Origin: an uncultured Bacteroidia bacterium | Lineage (GTDB): Bacteria; Bacteroidota; Bacteroidia; Bacteroidales; ML635J-15 | Assembly: GCA_902776565.1 (NCBI GenBank) | Contig: CACYQN010000001.1 | Location: forward strand, 186,001-250,000 | Direction: 5' to 3' | Length of the DNA stretch: 64,000 bases | Part shown: positions 17,029-25,223 of the stretch, one piece after another | Position numbering within the stretch: position 1 is the stretch's first letter | How the letters are laid out: each line of letters opens with the position of its first letter | The notes under the pieces: model-generated | The model's input: only the letters and a program-made list of their open reading frames with translations | Database searches by the model: none | What the model was told of the DNA's origin: nothing | Program-made: the position numbers and the translations under genes

Positions 17029-17553
17029 ATGTTAGAGAAAGTAGTTAAAATATTAGGTTGGGTCGTATTAGGAGCGGCAGCAGTTATATCTGTGCTGTTC
17101 TTCTTACTGCCGGGCGAGGCTCCCGAAATGCAGGCAGCCATGGATGCTCTCGACGGAGCAACTGGCGCTGAAAAGATCGAGGGCGTTGATGCAGCTGCGA
17201 CCAATTGGGGCGGTTTCATAATGTACGCCTGCGAAATTTTGGCACTCTTGTGTGCTGCTATGTTTGTTGTTTTTGAAATCGGTGGCGTGATTGTTGATGG
17301 TATTGCTTCACCTAAGTCGTTGATTAAGCCTGCTATAGCAATTGTTGCTATCGTAGTTGTTGTTATCATTTCTTGGGCTTTGGCTGATGGCATTGCTCCG
17401 CACACAATTGGTATCCAGAAAGCAGGATATACTCCTGGCGATATGTATGGCGACATCAAACTTGCTGAGGCTGGTTTGTGGATGACCTACATCGCTGGTG
17501 CAGCAGCAATTTTGGCACTTGTTTATGGTGCAGTCTCAAGATTGTGGAAATAA
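17029..17553 (+). CDS. Membrane protein of the ExbB-ExbD cluster, function unknown
   Basis: This 174-residue protein has four hydrophobic helices: residues 9-27 and then pairs around 60-85, 98-118 and 150-168. A short acidic loop, G-E-A-P-E-M-Q-A-A-M-D-A-L-D, follows the first helix. It lies between exbB and the first exbD with short gaps (26 bases each side), so it is almost certainly co-transcribed. A protein of this shape in this position is usual in Bacteroidales, but I know of no assigned role. It may assemble with the proton channel. Confidence 0.8.
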   Translation: MLEKVVKILGWVVLGAAAVISVLFFLLPGEAPEMQAAMDALDGATGAEKIEGVDAAATNWGGFIMYACEILALLCAAMFVVFEIGGVIVDGIASPKSLIKPAIAIVAIVVVVIISWALADGIAPHTIGIQKAGYTPGDMYGDIKLAEAGLWMTYIAGAAAILALVYGAVSRLWK

Positions 17554-17579
17554 TTGTTAATTTTTAAAAGGTTAAAATT

Positions 17580-18164
17580 ATGGCAAAAAGAGCAACCCCG
17601 GAAATTAACGCAAGTTCTATGGCGGATATTGCTTTCTTGCTCCTTATATTCTTCCTTGTGACAACTACAATGGATGTCGATACTGGTATCCAGCGCCAGT
17701 TGCCGCCTATTCCGGAGAATAAGGACCAGAAGACCGACGTTGAGGTCAACAAGCGCAATATCTACTTGGTTCTTGTAAACTCAAGGGGTAATATATCTGT
17801 AAACCAGAGTTGGATGGATATAGACAAGCTTCGCGAGGATGCAAAGAGATTCATCAATTGCGACAGGGCTGACGATCCGACTCTCCCCGAAATGGAGGAA
17901 ATTACCGTAGAGGGAATCAAGGGACCGGTCAAGACTTCGAAGGGAATCATTTCCCTGCAGAACGACCGCGGTACTACCTACGGAAGATACATAGAAGTTC
18001 AGAACGAATTGGTTGCCGCATACAACGAGGTACGTAATGAAGCTGCCCGCAAGTACTTCAATAAGCCCTACGACGAGCTTAACGATGAACAGCAGGAAGC
18101 AATCAGGAAGATTTATCCTCAGCGTATCTCCGAAGCAGAACCTAAAAATTATGGAGGAAAGTAA
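17580..18164 (+). CDS. exbD: Biopolymer transporter ExbD, long copy
   Basis: This 194-residue protein has a short cytoplasmic N-terminus, one transmembrane helix (S-M-A-D-I-A-F-L-L-L-I-F-F-L-V-T-T) and a periplasmic domain. The Asp of S-M-A-D at the start of the helix is the conserved proton-relay residue. The C-terminal part is longer than in classical ExbD and highly charged, ending N-Y-G-G-K. It is followed two bases later by a second exbD. Two ExbD paralogues per cluster are typical of Bacteroidota. Confidence 0.92.
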   Translation: MAKRATPEINASSMADIAFLLLIFFLVTTTMDVDTGIQRQLPPIPENKDQKTDVEVNKRNIYLVLVNSRGNISVNQSWMDIDKLREDAKRFINCDRADDPTLPEMEEITVEGIKGPVKTSKGIISLQNDRGTTYGRYIEVQNELVAAYNEVRNEAARKYFNKPYDELNDEQQEAIRKIYPQRISEAEPKNYGGK

Positions 18165-18166
18165 TT

Positions 18167-18646
18167 ATGGCAGTAATGGGTAAAAAGAAAAAGAAAACCT
18201 TAGGTGCAATTTCTACTGCATCTTTGCCCGACATCGTGTTCATGATTCTGTTCTTCTTTATGGTTTCTACGACTATGCGCGAGGTGGAACTCCTTATCGA
18301 ACTCAAGGGTTCCGACCTTCCTACAGCAACCGAAATCAAGAAGCTTGAGAAGAAGTCATTGGTAAGCTACATCTATGTCGGCAAGCCATTGCAGCAGTAT
18401 CAGAAGACCTATGGTACCGAGCCGAAGATTCAGTTGAACTCTTCGTTCGCTGAACTTTCCGACATCTACGAGTACATCCTCGCAGAACGTGCCGAAAGGG
18501 ACGAGGCTGAAGTTCCATTTATGACAACTTCTCTCAAGGTTCACAAGGACACAAAGATGGGTATCATAACCGATATCAAGCAAGAACTTAGAAAAGCCAG
18601 TGCCTTGAAAATAAATTACTCGGCACGGCAAGACATGGGATATTAA
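18167..18646 (+). CDS. exbD: Biopolymer transporter ExbD, second copy
   Basis: This 159-residue ExbD paralogue has a Lys-rich N-terminus (M-G-K-K-K-K-K-T) and one helix with S-L-P-D-I-V-F-M-I-L-F-F-F-M-V. The Asp of L-P-D is the conserved helix-entry acid. A periplasmic ExbD domain follows. A clear ribosome-binding sequence GGAGG lies in the end of the preceding exbD, about 11 bases before the ATG, which is unusual in this weakly SD-dependent phylum and suggests re-initiation. It is the last gene of the cluster, with a strong terminator after it. Confidence 0.92.
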   Translation: MAVMGKKKKKTLGAISTASLPDIVFMILFFFMVSTTMREVELLIELKGSDLPTATEIKKLEKKSLVSYIYVGKPLQQYQKTYGTEPKIQLNSSFAELSDIYEYILAERAERDEAEVPFMTTSLKVHKDTKMGIITDIKQELRKASALKINYSARQDMGY

Positions 18647-18665
18647 AATTTTCTTGTATATGATG

Positions 18666-18698
18666 AAATGGGACTGAATTTTCAGCCCCATTTTTTTT
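18666..18698 (+). terminator. Intrinsic terminator of the exbB-exbD cluster
   Basis: AAATGGG-A-CTGAA pairs with TTCAG-C-CCCATTT (18666-18693), one mismatch, followed by a run of eight T. Confidence 0.92.
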
Positions 18699-18773
18699 GT
18701 ACTACTATCCAGCCATTAATACATACACAAAAAATAGAGGAACTTTGCACGCAACGTTTATACAGATTTTGAA

Positions 18774-18900
18774 CCTTTAGCTCAGCGAAGCTAAATCCTT
18801 AAATTCTTCTTTTTTTTATGTACAATCGTGCCATGGCGCGATTATACAATCATCAAACTATCTCAAACCACCTCAAACCACCTCAAACAAATTAAAACCT
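18774..18900. repeat. Composite dispersed repeat: TTTAGCT hairpin, 30-bp palindrome, CAAAC 10-mers
   Basis: TTTAGCT (18776-18782) and AGCTAAA (18789-18795) form a small hairpin. TTAAATTCTT follows, then the 30-base palindrome at 18819-18848 centred on CCATGG, then 10-base-period CAAAC repeats to about 18895. The order and most of the sequence match 10470-10600. The gene-free stretch 18699-19070 holds nothing else except a promoter. Confidence 0.8.
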
Positions 18901-18926
18901 ACAAACTAAAAAAATCCCTCAACCTC

Positions 18927-18958
18927 TTGTGAGTCTTAAACAAAAAGTTTATCTTTGC
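18927..18958 (+). promoter_or_regulatory. Promoter for the 19071-24102 operon
   Basis: CTTG at 18927-18930, 20 bases, then a perfect TATCTTTG at 18951-18958. One mismatch in the upstream box. The leader to the ATG would be about 105 bases. Confidence 0.65.
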
Positions 18959-19070
18959 AAGTTGTAAAATAGTGTTTTGTGTCTTGTGGAAAAATTTTTT
19001 GAAATTTTTTTTCAAAAAAAGGCAACCATTTGACATTTTATACGTTCTACTTTTGAATTTAAATTAAAAA

Positions 19071-19508
19071 ATGATGAAAAAACTATTGACAATTCTCGTG
19101 CTACTTGTCGCATTTACAGGAGTTTATGCACAACAAGTCAGTGTTATTCCGGACAACAAGCTATATGCTAAATTCCAGTCGGATGACATTAACAATATGG
19201 TAAACCTGATGCCACAGGAAATTACATATTGGAATTGGTTTGCATACAATGGTTTCGTTGTGAAAAGGACTTCTCCGGAACTGGCACAAAAGTATCCGCC
19301 ACTAAAGTTTTATGACAAGGACACTAAGCTTGCCGCAGATGAAGAGGTTGCTTACGATGAGTTAAGTTTCAATATTATGGCTTACGACTTCGAAATTCAT
19401 CCCGACAAGACGATTGCATATAGGATTGGCAATACTGGATATATAGTTAACATATTGTCACAGCGCAAATTAGCTGAAAACTTCAATAAATTTATGGGCC
19501 ATGAATAA
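19071..19508 (+). CDS. Small secreted protein coupled to the type B T9SS adhesin
   Basis: This 145-residue protein has a signal peptide (M-M-K-K-L-L-T-I-L-V-L-L-V-A-F, cleavage after V-Y-A-Q) and a mature part of about 125 residues with aromatic-rich segments (I-T-Y-W-N-W-F-A-Y-N-G-F-V-V). There is no lipobox or membrane helix. Its last 8 bases overlap the start of the 1533-residue gene, so the two are translationally coupled. I do not recognise a named family. The coupling suggests a periplasmic or surface accessory of that large protein. Translation may start at the second Met (19074). Confidence 0.82.
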   Translation: MMKKLLTILVLLVAFTGVYAQQVSVIPDNKLYAKFQSDDINNMVNLMPQEITYWNWFAYNGFVVKRTSPELAQKYPPLKFYDKDTKLAADEEVAYDELSFNIMAYDFEIHPDKTIAYRIGNTGYIVNILSQRKLAENFNKFMGHE

Positions 19509-22500
19509 GAAGATAATATATATAACGGTTTTGTCCCTGTTGTTGGGTCTGGCAGGTTATTCTCAGACTTATAATCTGAACAATGACACTAATGGAAGTA
19601 CAATAACCACCTGCAACGCGACGTTGTATGATTCTGGTGGACCTAGCGGACAGTATTCGAATAATGAAAGCTATACGATAACTTTCTGTGGTGTAAACAA
19701 CGCTCCAATTATTGCGGAATTGGTTTCAATGAGAACAGAAAGTTCGGGAACAGATTATATTAGAATATATGATGGTCCGAATGTCGGCAGTACGCTTATG
19801 GCAACTATTGGCGGTTCTTCTATGCCTGCACAGACGGAATACGAAGCATCTGGCAATTGCATTACAATCGCATGGCATAGCGATTATTCTATAGTCTATG
19901 CTGGTTTCGAAATTAGCATTCGTTGCGGATTCCCTTGCCAGGATTATACGGTGAACATTACTCCCGAAGCTGAGTACGATGCAACAGAGGAAGCATTCCT
20001 TGGATGTTCGGGCGGACTTGTGTCGGCTGCTGTAAACTTCTTGCACAACAACGAAAACTACGAGCAGACAATCGAAAATACCACATTCTCGTGGAGTGCA
20101 TTGAGCAGTGCTGGTACTCAGGTTTTCGCAGGTCTTGGTATGGACGAACTTGACGAACCTCTTGCTCCAGGTGCTTATTTCTACACGCTTACAACAACCG
20201 ATGCAAACCGCTGTCAGGTTGTATCTAATACGGTGACCGTATATATTTCGGTTCCGCCGACTTTTACCGGAACATTCCTCGATCCTCCTGTAGTATGCCC
20301 GGGTGAGGATGTAAACTTGACAGGCGTTGTCGTTCCGCCTGCCGAATGGCAGATGACAATACCCGAAGTAAACCCCGAACAGCATTGCTTCGACGATGAC
20401 CATATCGACGAAGAACAGATTAGCTGTTTTACATACGCAGCATTCGCCCCTGGCCAGATGATTACCTCGGTAAATGACATTGAATCGATCGGTATGCGAA
20501 TGGAACACTCGTATATGGGTGACCTCGATATATATATACAATGTCCAAACGGACAGCGTATGACTTTGTTCGAGCAAGCTTGTGGCGGTGGTTATTTTGG
20601 TGAAGCTGTCGATTATGATACTCAAGGACAAAACTCTTGCAACGATGGTCCGCAATGGGTTGGTGTCGGCTATGACTACTATTGGACTGCAAGTAATAAC
20701 AATGGTCTTATGTCGGCAAATTGCCCAAGTTATAGTACCCCGTTACCAGCAGGAAACTATCAACCTGTTGATAATTTCAACACTCTCGTTGGTTGTCCTA
20801 TAAATGGTGAATGGTGCGTAATATTTGTCGATAACATGGGTATTGATGATGGAACTGTATTCCAGACTGAGCTTCACTTTGCCGATTACCTTATCCCTGC
20901 TGGTGATAATATCATTTCATTCCAGAATACATACGATGATGATTTGTGGTGGGAAGGCGAGGCTTTGCAGAACGAAGGATTGGGAGCAAACAATGTCGCC
21001 AATCCGACAACTCCAGGTCAGGTGCCATACACATTCTATGCAACCGACAATTTCGGATGTACATACGATACAACAATATATGTGACGGTTCGTGACTTTA
21101 CAGATGCTAACTGCTGTATTACTCCAACACCTACAATTGCAAGCATCCCCGACTTGATTTGTACAAACAGGGCAAGCCTTTCTGTTCAGAATTTCCCAAA
21201 TGGAAATACAGGCGAATGGTCTGTCGTAAGTTATCCTAACGGAGACGATGTAAACAACTCGGTAACATTTACAAATCCTAATTCACCTAATACTCAGGTG
21301 ATTATAAATGGTTGGGGTCAATATACTTTCCGTTGGACAGAACATTACCTTGGTCGAGACGACTGTAATGGTGAAACGGAAGTAACGACAACCTTCCGTC
21401 AGCAACCTACGAATAATTTCGTATATACACCGATTTCTTGTTTCGGTGGCGAAACAACTGTGACATATACAGGTAATATGGATAATAATGCCGATTTTAC
21501 ATGGACGTTTGGCGGTGCTTTTGCACAGGGCGACCCCAATTCAATGGGTCCGTTCATCCTCAATTGGCAGGAAGCGGGAACTCATGGCGTTACGCTTACC
21601 GTAAACAACGACGGCTGTGTAACTAACGACACGCTTGTTTCTATTCTCAATCCGGAACGACTTGTAATTGATTCAATATCGGTAGTTAACGACCCGTGCT
21701 ACCATAGCAACGGTGGTTCGGCAATAGTAACTCATCACGGTGGTACCATGCCTATCGCATATTCGTGGGCTGCTCCTGGAATCGAACTTCAGAATGTGGG
21801 AGCTGGTAACTATACCTTGACAATAACAGATGCAAACGGCTGTACTGCACAGCATTCGTATGTGATAACAGAGCCTACTGAGGTTGTCGTTCAGACTATC
21901 GAATCAACCAACCTGACCTGCTATGCTTCACACGACGGTTCAATATCAGTGTATGCTGGCGGTGGTACTGGCGAATTGCATTATCTGTGGTCTGATGTTG
22001 GTTATGGACCTAACGAGAGGGTAAACCTTCCTGCTGGGGAATATTACCTTACTGTAAGCGATGATAACAACTGCAGTCAGACCGGATATGTTGCATTGAC
22101 CCAGCCGGAGCAGCTTTTGATACAGATGACAACTGATTACGCTGTGTGCGAGGGCGAGCCGACTCCTGTTCGTGTAACGGCATTCGGTGGTACAGCTCCT
22201 TACCATTATATATGGAACAATGGAAATAACGATTTTGAAGCAAGTGCTGAAATTTCTGCCCAGTTGAGCACAACAACACATTATACCGCATACGTCCGTG
22301 ATGCTCATGGTTGTACAAGCGACATGCAGACAATGACTGTTACCGTCAGCCCGAAGATGGAAATCGACAGCATCATTCTTCGTCAGATTAAATGCTATGG
22401 TCATTGCGATGGTCGTGCCGAACTTGTAATGCATGGTGGTCTTGCTCCTTTGCAGTATAGCTGGCCGTCCGATACCTATATATATGATGGTGTATGCAGT

Positions 22501-24102
22501 GGCGCTTACACGGTTACAGTTGCCGACCTTATCGGTTGTTCGGTTGTTGGTGCTTTTGTGATTACTCAGCCCGACGATTTTGTAATTTCAACTTCGATGG
22601 ATTCGGTATCGTGCAACGGTGGTAGCGATGGCGAGGCAAGGATATTCGTCGATGGAGCAACACCTCCTTACACCTACTTGTGGCCAAATGGAAATACTAC
22701 CAGCATACTCACAACTACGGCAGGCTCGTATATTGTAACTGTTCTCGATAGCAACGGCTGCCGTCATACTGAGCAATTTGACATCCCTGAGCCAGAACCG
22801 ATGATTGCTTTGCCAATGAGTAATGTTACAATATGCAACGGACAGACTGCTTTGTTGACAACTCAGGTTACAGGCGGTTCTCCATACTACGACTACAGAT
22901 GGACGGGACCAGATAGCATACAATACAATGGTATGCGTTTCGAGGTGTCACCAACCGAAACGTCAACATATAGGCTTACAATTTACGATTCACATGGATG
23001 CGCTGTAGAACTTCCTGCTGTAACTGTAAATGTTAACCCCGACTTGAGGATTGCATCGGTAGTAACAAGCTACGATACAATTTGTCAGGGCGATGAGGCT
23101 TTGATTTATGTCGAGGCTGATGGCGGAAACGGTGGCCCTTATACATTGACTTTGCAGGATGGTAGGGTAGTGCCGTCGCCATTCACAGTAAGTCCCGATA
23201 CAACCACAACGTTCTACATCACGCTTACCGATATGTGTGGAACTCCGTCGGTAACTGATTCGATAGAGATTTTCGTTCACTCATATCCGGAAGAATTGTT
23301 CACAGCAAGCAATGTCGAAGGTTGTGTACCTCTGACGGTTGATTTTTCACCTCTTACAGCTAACGGTACTCAGTATTTGTGGACTTTCGGCGACAATGAC
23401 TTTGCCGAAGAAGACCGTCCGACACATACATACAAGAATCCTGGAACCTATGATGTTACAATGTCGGTTTGGAGCGAGTTCGGATGCAAGATTGAAAGGA
23501 CATACACTAATCTGATTCATGCTTATCCAGTTCCAAAGGCTTTGTTTGACGCTGATGTTCAGTCTGTATCGGTTTTGTCTGCCGAAGTTCTGTTCAACAA
23601 CAGGTCGATTGATGCAACTAGATATTTCTGGTTCTTCGGTGATATGGATAGTTCTACATATGAAAGTCCGCGCCATACCTATTCTGAAATGGGTGAATAC
23701 GAGGTTGTTCTTGTGGCAGAAAACGACCACCATTGTAAAGACACTACATCGAGGTTGATTACGGTTTACAGCCAGTTCTCATTCTATGCTCCTACATCTT
23801 TCACTCCTAATGGTGACGGTTTGAACGACTGCTTCAGAATTTGTGGAAATGGTATATCGAGGAACAACTTCTTGCTGACGGTTTATGACCGTTGGGGTGA
23901 ACTTGTATTCAGAACCACTGAATATTTCCCAGAATCGAACTGCGATGCTTGTTCAGAAGGTTCGTGGGACGGTACCGATATGGGTAGCAAGCGTCAGGGC
24001 GATAGGGTATTGGAGAATGGCCTGTACTACTGGTACTGCCAGTTTGAAGATACATTTGGCATTGAACATCGTGAGCAAGGTACAGTAAATATGGTTAGAT
24101 AA
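19501..24102 (+). CDS. Large secreted adhesin-like protein with type B T9SS (gliding motility-associated) C-terminus
   Basis: This is a 1533-residue protein. After a signal peptide (residues 1-21) there is a CUB-like domain (about 25-145), with Y-D-G-P-N and an S-I-R-C end. A proprotein-convertase P-like jelly roll follows around 300-460. Further on are Ig/PKD-type domains, then several SprB-type repeats (about 715-1110) with the pattern C-x-G-x-x-x-G-S/A and Y-x-L-T-V-x-D-x-x-G-C, and two more PKD domains. The C-terminal CHU_C domain starts at about 1430 with S-F-T-P-N-G-D-G-L-N-D and ends G-T-V-N-M-V-R. CHU_C domains are type B T9SS signals, and known cargo of this kind (SprB) depends on a PorP/SprF-like partner. 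A PorP/SprF homologue lies at 51045-51998. The ligand is unknown. Confidence 0.92.
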   Translation: MNKKIIYITVLSLLLGLAGYSQTYNLNNDTNGSTITTCNATLYDSGGPSGQYSNNESYTITFCGVNNAPIIAELVSMRTESSGTDYIRIYDGPNVGSTLMATIGGSSMPAQTEYEASGNCITIAWHSDYSIVYAGFEISIRCGFPCQDYTVNITPEAEYDATEEAFLGCSGGLVSAAVNFLHNNENYEQTIENTTFSWSALSSAGTQVFAGLGMDELDEPLAPGAYFYTLTTTDANRCQVVSNTVTVYISVPPTFTGTFLDPPVVCPGEDVNLTGVVVPPAEWQMTIPEVNPEQHCFDDDHIDEEQISCFTYAAFAPGQMITSVNDIESIGMRMEHSYMGDLDIYIQCPNGQRMTLFEQACGGGYFGEAVDYDTQGQNSCNDGPQWVGVGYDYYWTASNNNGLMSANCPSYSTPLPAGNYQPVDNFNTLVGCPINGEWCVIFVDNMGIDDGTVFQTELHFADYLIPAGDNIISFQNTYDDDLWWEGEALQNEGLGANNVANPTTPGQVPYTFYATDNFGCTYDTTIYVTVRDFTDANCCITPTPTIASIPDLICTNRASLSVQNFPNGNTGEWSVVSYPNGDDVNNSVTFTNPNSPNTQVIINGWGQYTFRWTEHYLGRDDCNGETEVTTTFRQQPTNNFVYTPISCFGGETTVTYTGNMDNNADFTWTFGGAFAQGDPNSMGPFILNWQEAGTHGVTLTVNNDGCVTNDTLVSILNPERLVIDSISVVNDPCYHSNGGSAIVTHHGGTMPIAYSWAAPGIELQNVGAGNYTLTITDANGCTAQHSYVITEPTEVVVQTIESTNLTCYASHDGSISVYAGGGTGELHYLWSDVGYGPNERVNLPAGEYYLTVSDDNNCSQTGYVALTQPEQLLIQMTTDYAVCEGEPTPVRVTAFGGTAPYHYIWNNGNNDFEASAEISAQLSTTTHYTAYVRDAHGCTSDMQTMTVTVSPKMEIDSIILRQIKCYGHCDGRAELVMHGGLAPLQYSWPSDTYIYDGVCSGAYTVTVADLIGCSVVGAFVITQPDDFVISTSMDSVSCNGGSDGEARIFVDGATPPYTYLWPNGNTTSILTTTAGSYIVTVLDSNGCRHTEQFDIPEPEPMIALPMSNVTICNGQTALLTTQVTGGSPYYDYRWTGPDSIQYNGMRFEVSPTETSTYRLTIYDSHGCAVELPAVTVNVNPDLRIASVVTSYDTICQGDEALIYVEADGGNGGPYTLTLQDGRVVPSPFTVSPDTTTTFYITLTDMCGTPSVTDSIEIFVHSYPEELFTASNVEGCVPLTVDFSPLTANGTQYLWTFGDNDFAEEDRPTHTYKNPGTYDVTMSVWSEFGCKIERTYTNLIHAYPVPKALFDADVQSVSVLSAEVLFNNRSIDATRYFWFFGDMDSSTYESPRHTYSEMGEYEVVLVAENDHHCKDTTSRLITVYSQFSFYAPTSFTPNGDGLNDCFRICGNGISRNNFLLTVYDRWGELVFRTTEYFPESNCDACSEGSWDGTDMGSKRQGDRVLENGLYYWYCQFEDTFGIEHREQGTVNMVR

Positions 24103-24125
24103 TAGGTTTTCTAATGATACAAAAA

Positions 24126-24155
24126 AATAAAGCCGCCCAATCGAGCGGCTTTATT
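24126..24155. terminator. Bidirectional intrinsic terminator
   Basis: AATAAAGCCGC (24126-24136) pairs with GCGGCTTTATT (24145-24155), with A- and T-runs outside. It serves the adhesin gene and the convergent serA. Confidence 0.9.
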
Positions 24156-24172
24156 TTTTTGAATTATGATTC

Positions 24173-25096
24173 TTACTTGTTAAGTCTGAATCTTTCGTTT
24201 CCGTTTTCGAAGTAGTCAACTATCTGGTTGATTGCTGCGATACCTGCGTTAACGTTTGCTTCTTCGGTCTGAGCACCAAGTTTCTTCGGTGTGAAGAATA
24301 CACGGTCAGCATAGTTTTCCTTGAGTTCTGCTGCGCATTCTGGAGCAACGTCTGCCATATACTTGAAGTCTGGTCTTTCTGCGAGAACCTTCTTGAGGTC
24401 GTCTTCGTCGATGACTTCCTTGCGGGCAGTGTTGATAAGAGTTGCACCCTTAGGCATCTTACCGATTTTGCTCATGTTGATTGACTTCTTGGTTTCGTCG
24501 TTTGCCGGGCAGTGGAGCGAAATGTAGTGGCAGGTGCCAAACAAGTCGTCGAGGTTGGTGCACTGCTTTGCGCCGGTCGATTCAATCTGTTCCTTTGTGA
24601 GGAACGGGTCGTATGCAACTACTTCCATGCCGAATCCCATAGCGTACTTGCCAAGGAGACGACCAACGTTTCCGTAACCATAGATACCGAGTTTCTTTCC
24701 GTGGATTTCCGAACCAGACTTTCCGTTGTAGTTGTTTCTTGCTGCCATAATCATAAGTCCGATAGCGAGTTCTGCAACTGCGTTCGAGTTCTGACCGGGA
24801 GTGTTCATTGCAACTACATTGCAAGCTGTTGCTGCATTGAGGTCGATGTTGTCGAAACCTGCACCAGCTCTTACGATTATCTTGAGGTTCTTGCCAGCTT
24901 CGATAACTTCCTTGTCGGCAACGTCACTTCTGATAATCATTGCGTCAACATCAGCTACAGCAGCCAAAAGTTTGTCCTTGGTTCCGTACTTTTCAAGTAA
25001 AATAACTTCGTATCCAGCGGCTTTTGCCTTTGCCTGGATGCCGTCAACTGCTTCTTTTGCAAACGGTTTGTCGGTTGCTACTAAAACCTTTTTCAT
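24173..25096 (-). CDS. serA: D-3-phosphoglycerate dehydrogenase, short Lys-type form
   Basis: This 307-residue enzyme catalyses the first step of serine synthesis. The NAD-binding motif is G-Y-G-N-V-G at 140-145, the substrate-site loop is R-A-G-A-G at 76-80, and N-T-A-R-K-E-V-I-D holds the catalytic Arg. The usual catalytic His of the T-P-H motif is replaced: here the segment is F-T-P-K-K-L-G-A-Q-T, with Lys 271. The same replacement is known to me from short PGDHs of Bacteroides and Entamoeba. There is no ACT or ASB domain, so no serine feedback domain is visible. The ATG at 25094-25096 is chosen over the longer frame because it begins with the family start M-K-K-V-L-V-A-T-D-K-P-F. serC is not adjacent. 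Confidence 0.93.
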   Translation of the reverse strand: MKKVLVATDKPFAKEAVDGIQAKAKAAGYEVILLEKYGTKDKLLAAVADVDAMIIRSDVADKEVIEAGKNLKIIVRAGAGFDNIDLNAATACNVVAMNTPGQNSNAVAELAIGLMIMAARNNYNGKSGSEIHGKKLGIYGYGNVGRLLGKYAMGFGMEVVAYDPFLTKEQIESTGAKQCTNLDDLFGTCHYISLHCPANDETKKSINMSKIGKMPKGATLINTARKEVIDEDDLKKVLAERPDFKYMADVAPECAAELKENYADRVFFTPKKLGAQTEEANVNAGIAAINQIVDYFENGNERFRLNK

Positions 25097-25145
25097 TTCA
25101 AATTGTGTTTTAAATTTTATTAATGTTTTGCTTTTTAATTTTCGG

Positions 25146-25177
25146 CAAAGATATTCATTGCCAACCGATTTATCAAA
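25146..25177 (-). promoter_or_regulatory. Promoter for serA
   Basis: The minus strand reads TTTG, 20 bases, TATCTTTG (plus-strand 25174-25177 and 25146-25153): both boxes match the consensus exactly. The ATG is about 50 bases downstream. Confidence 0.78.
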
Positions 25178-25223
25178 CAAATTGGAACATATTTTAAAAC
25201 ATTGTTTTTTAGCTATGCACTGC

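Noticed and set aside
19726..20655. 309-codon minus-strand open frame inside the adhesin gene
   Set aside because: Antisense to a well-supported T9SS protein; Cys/Arg/Ser-rich shadow translation with no motif.
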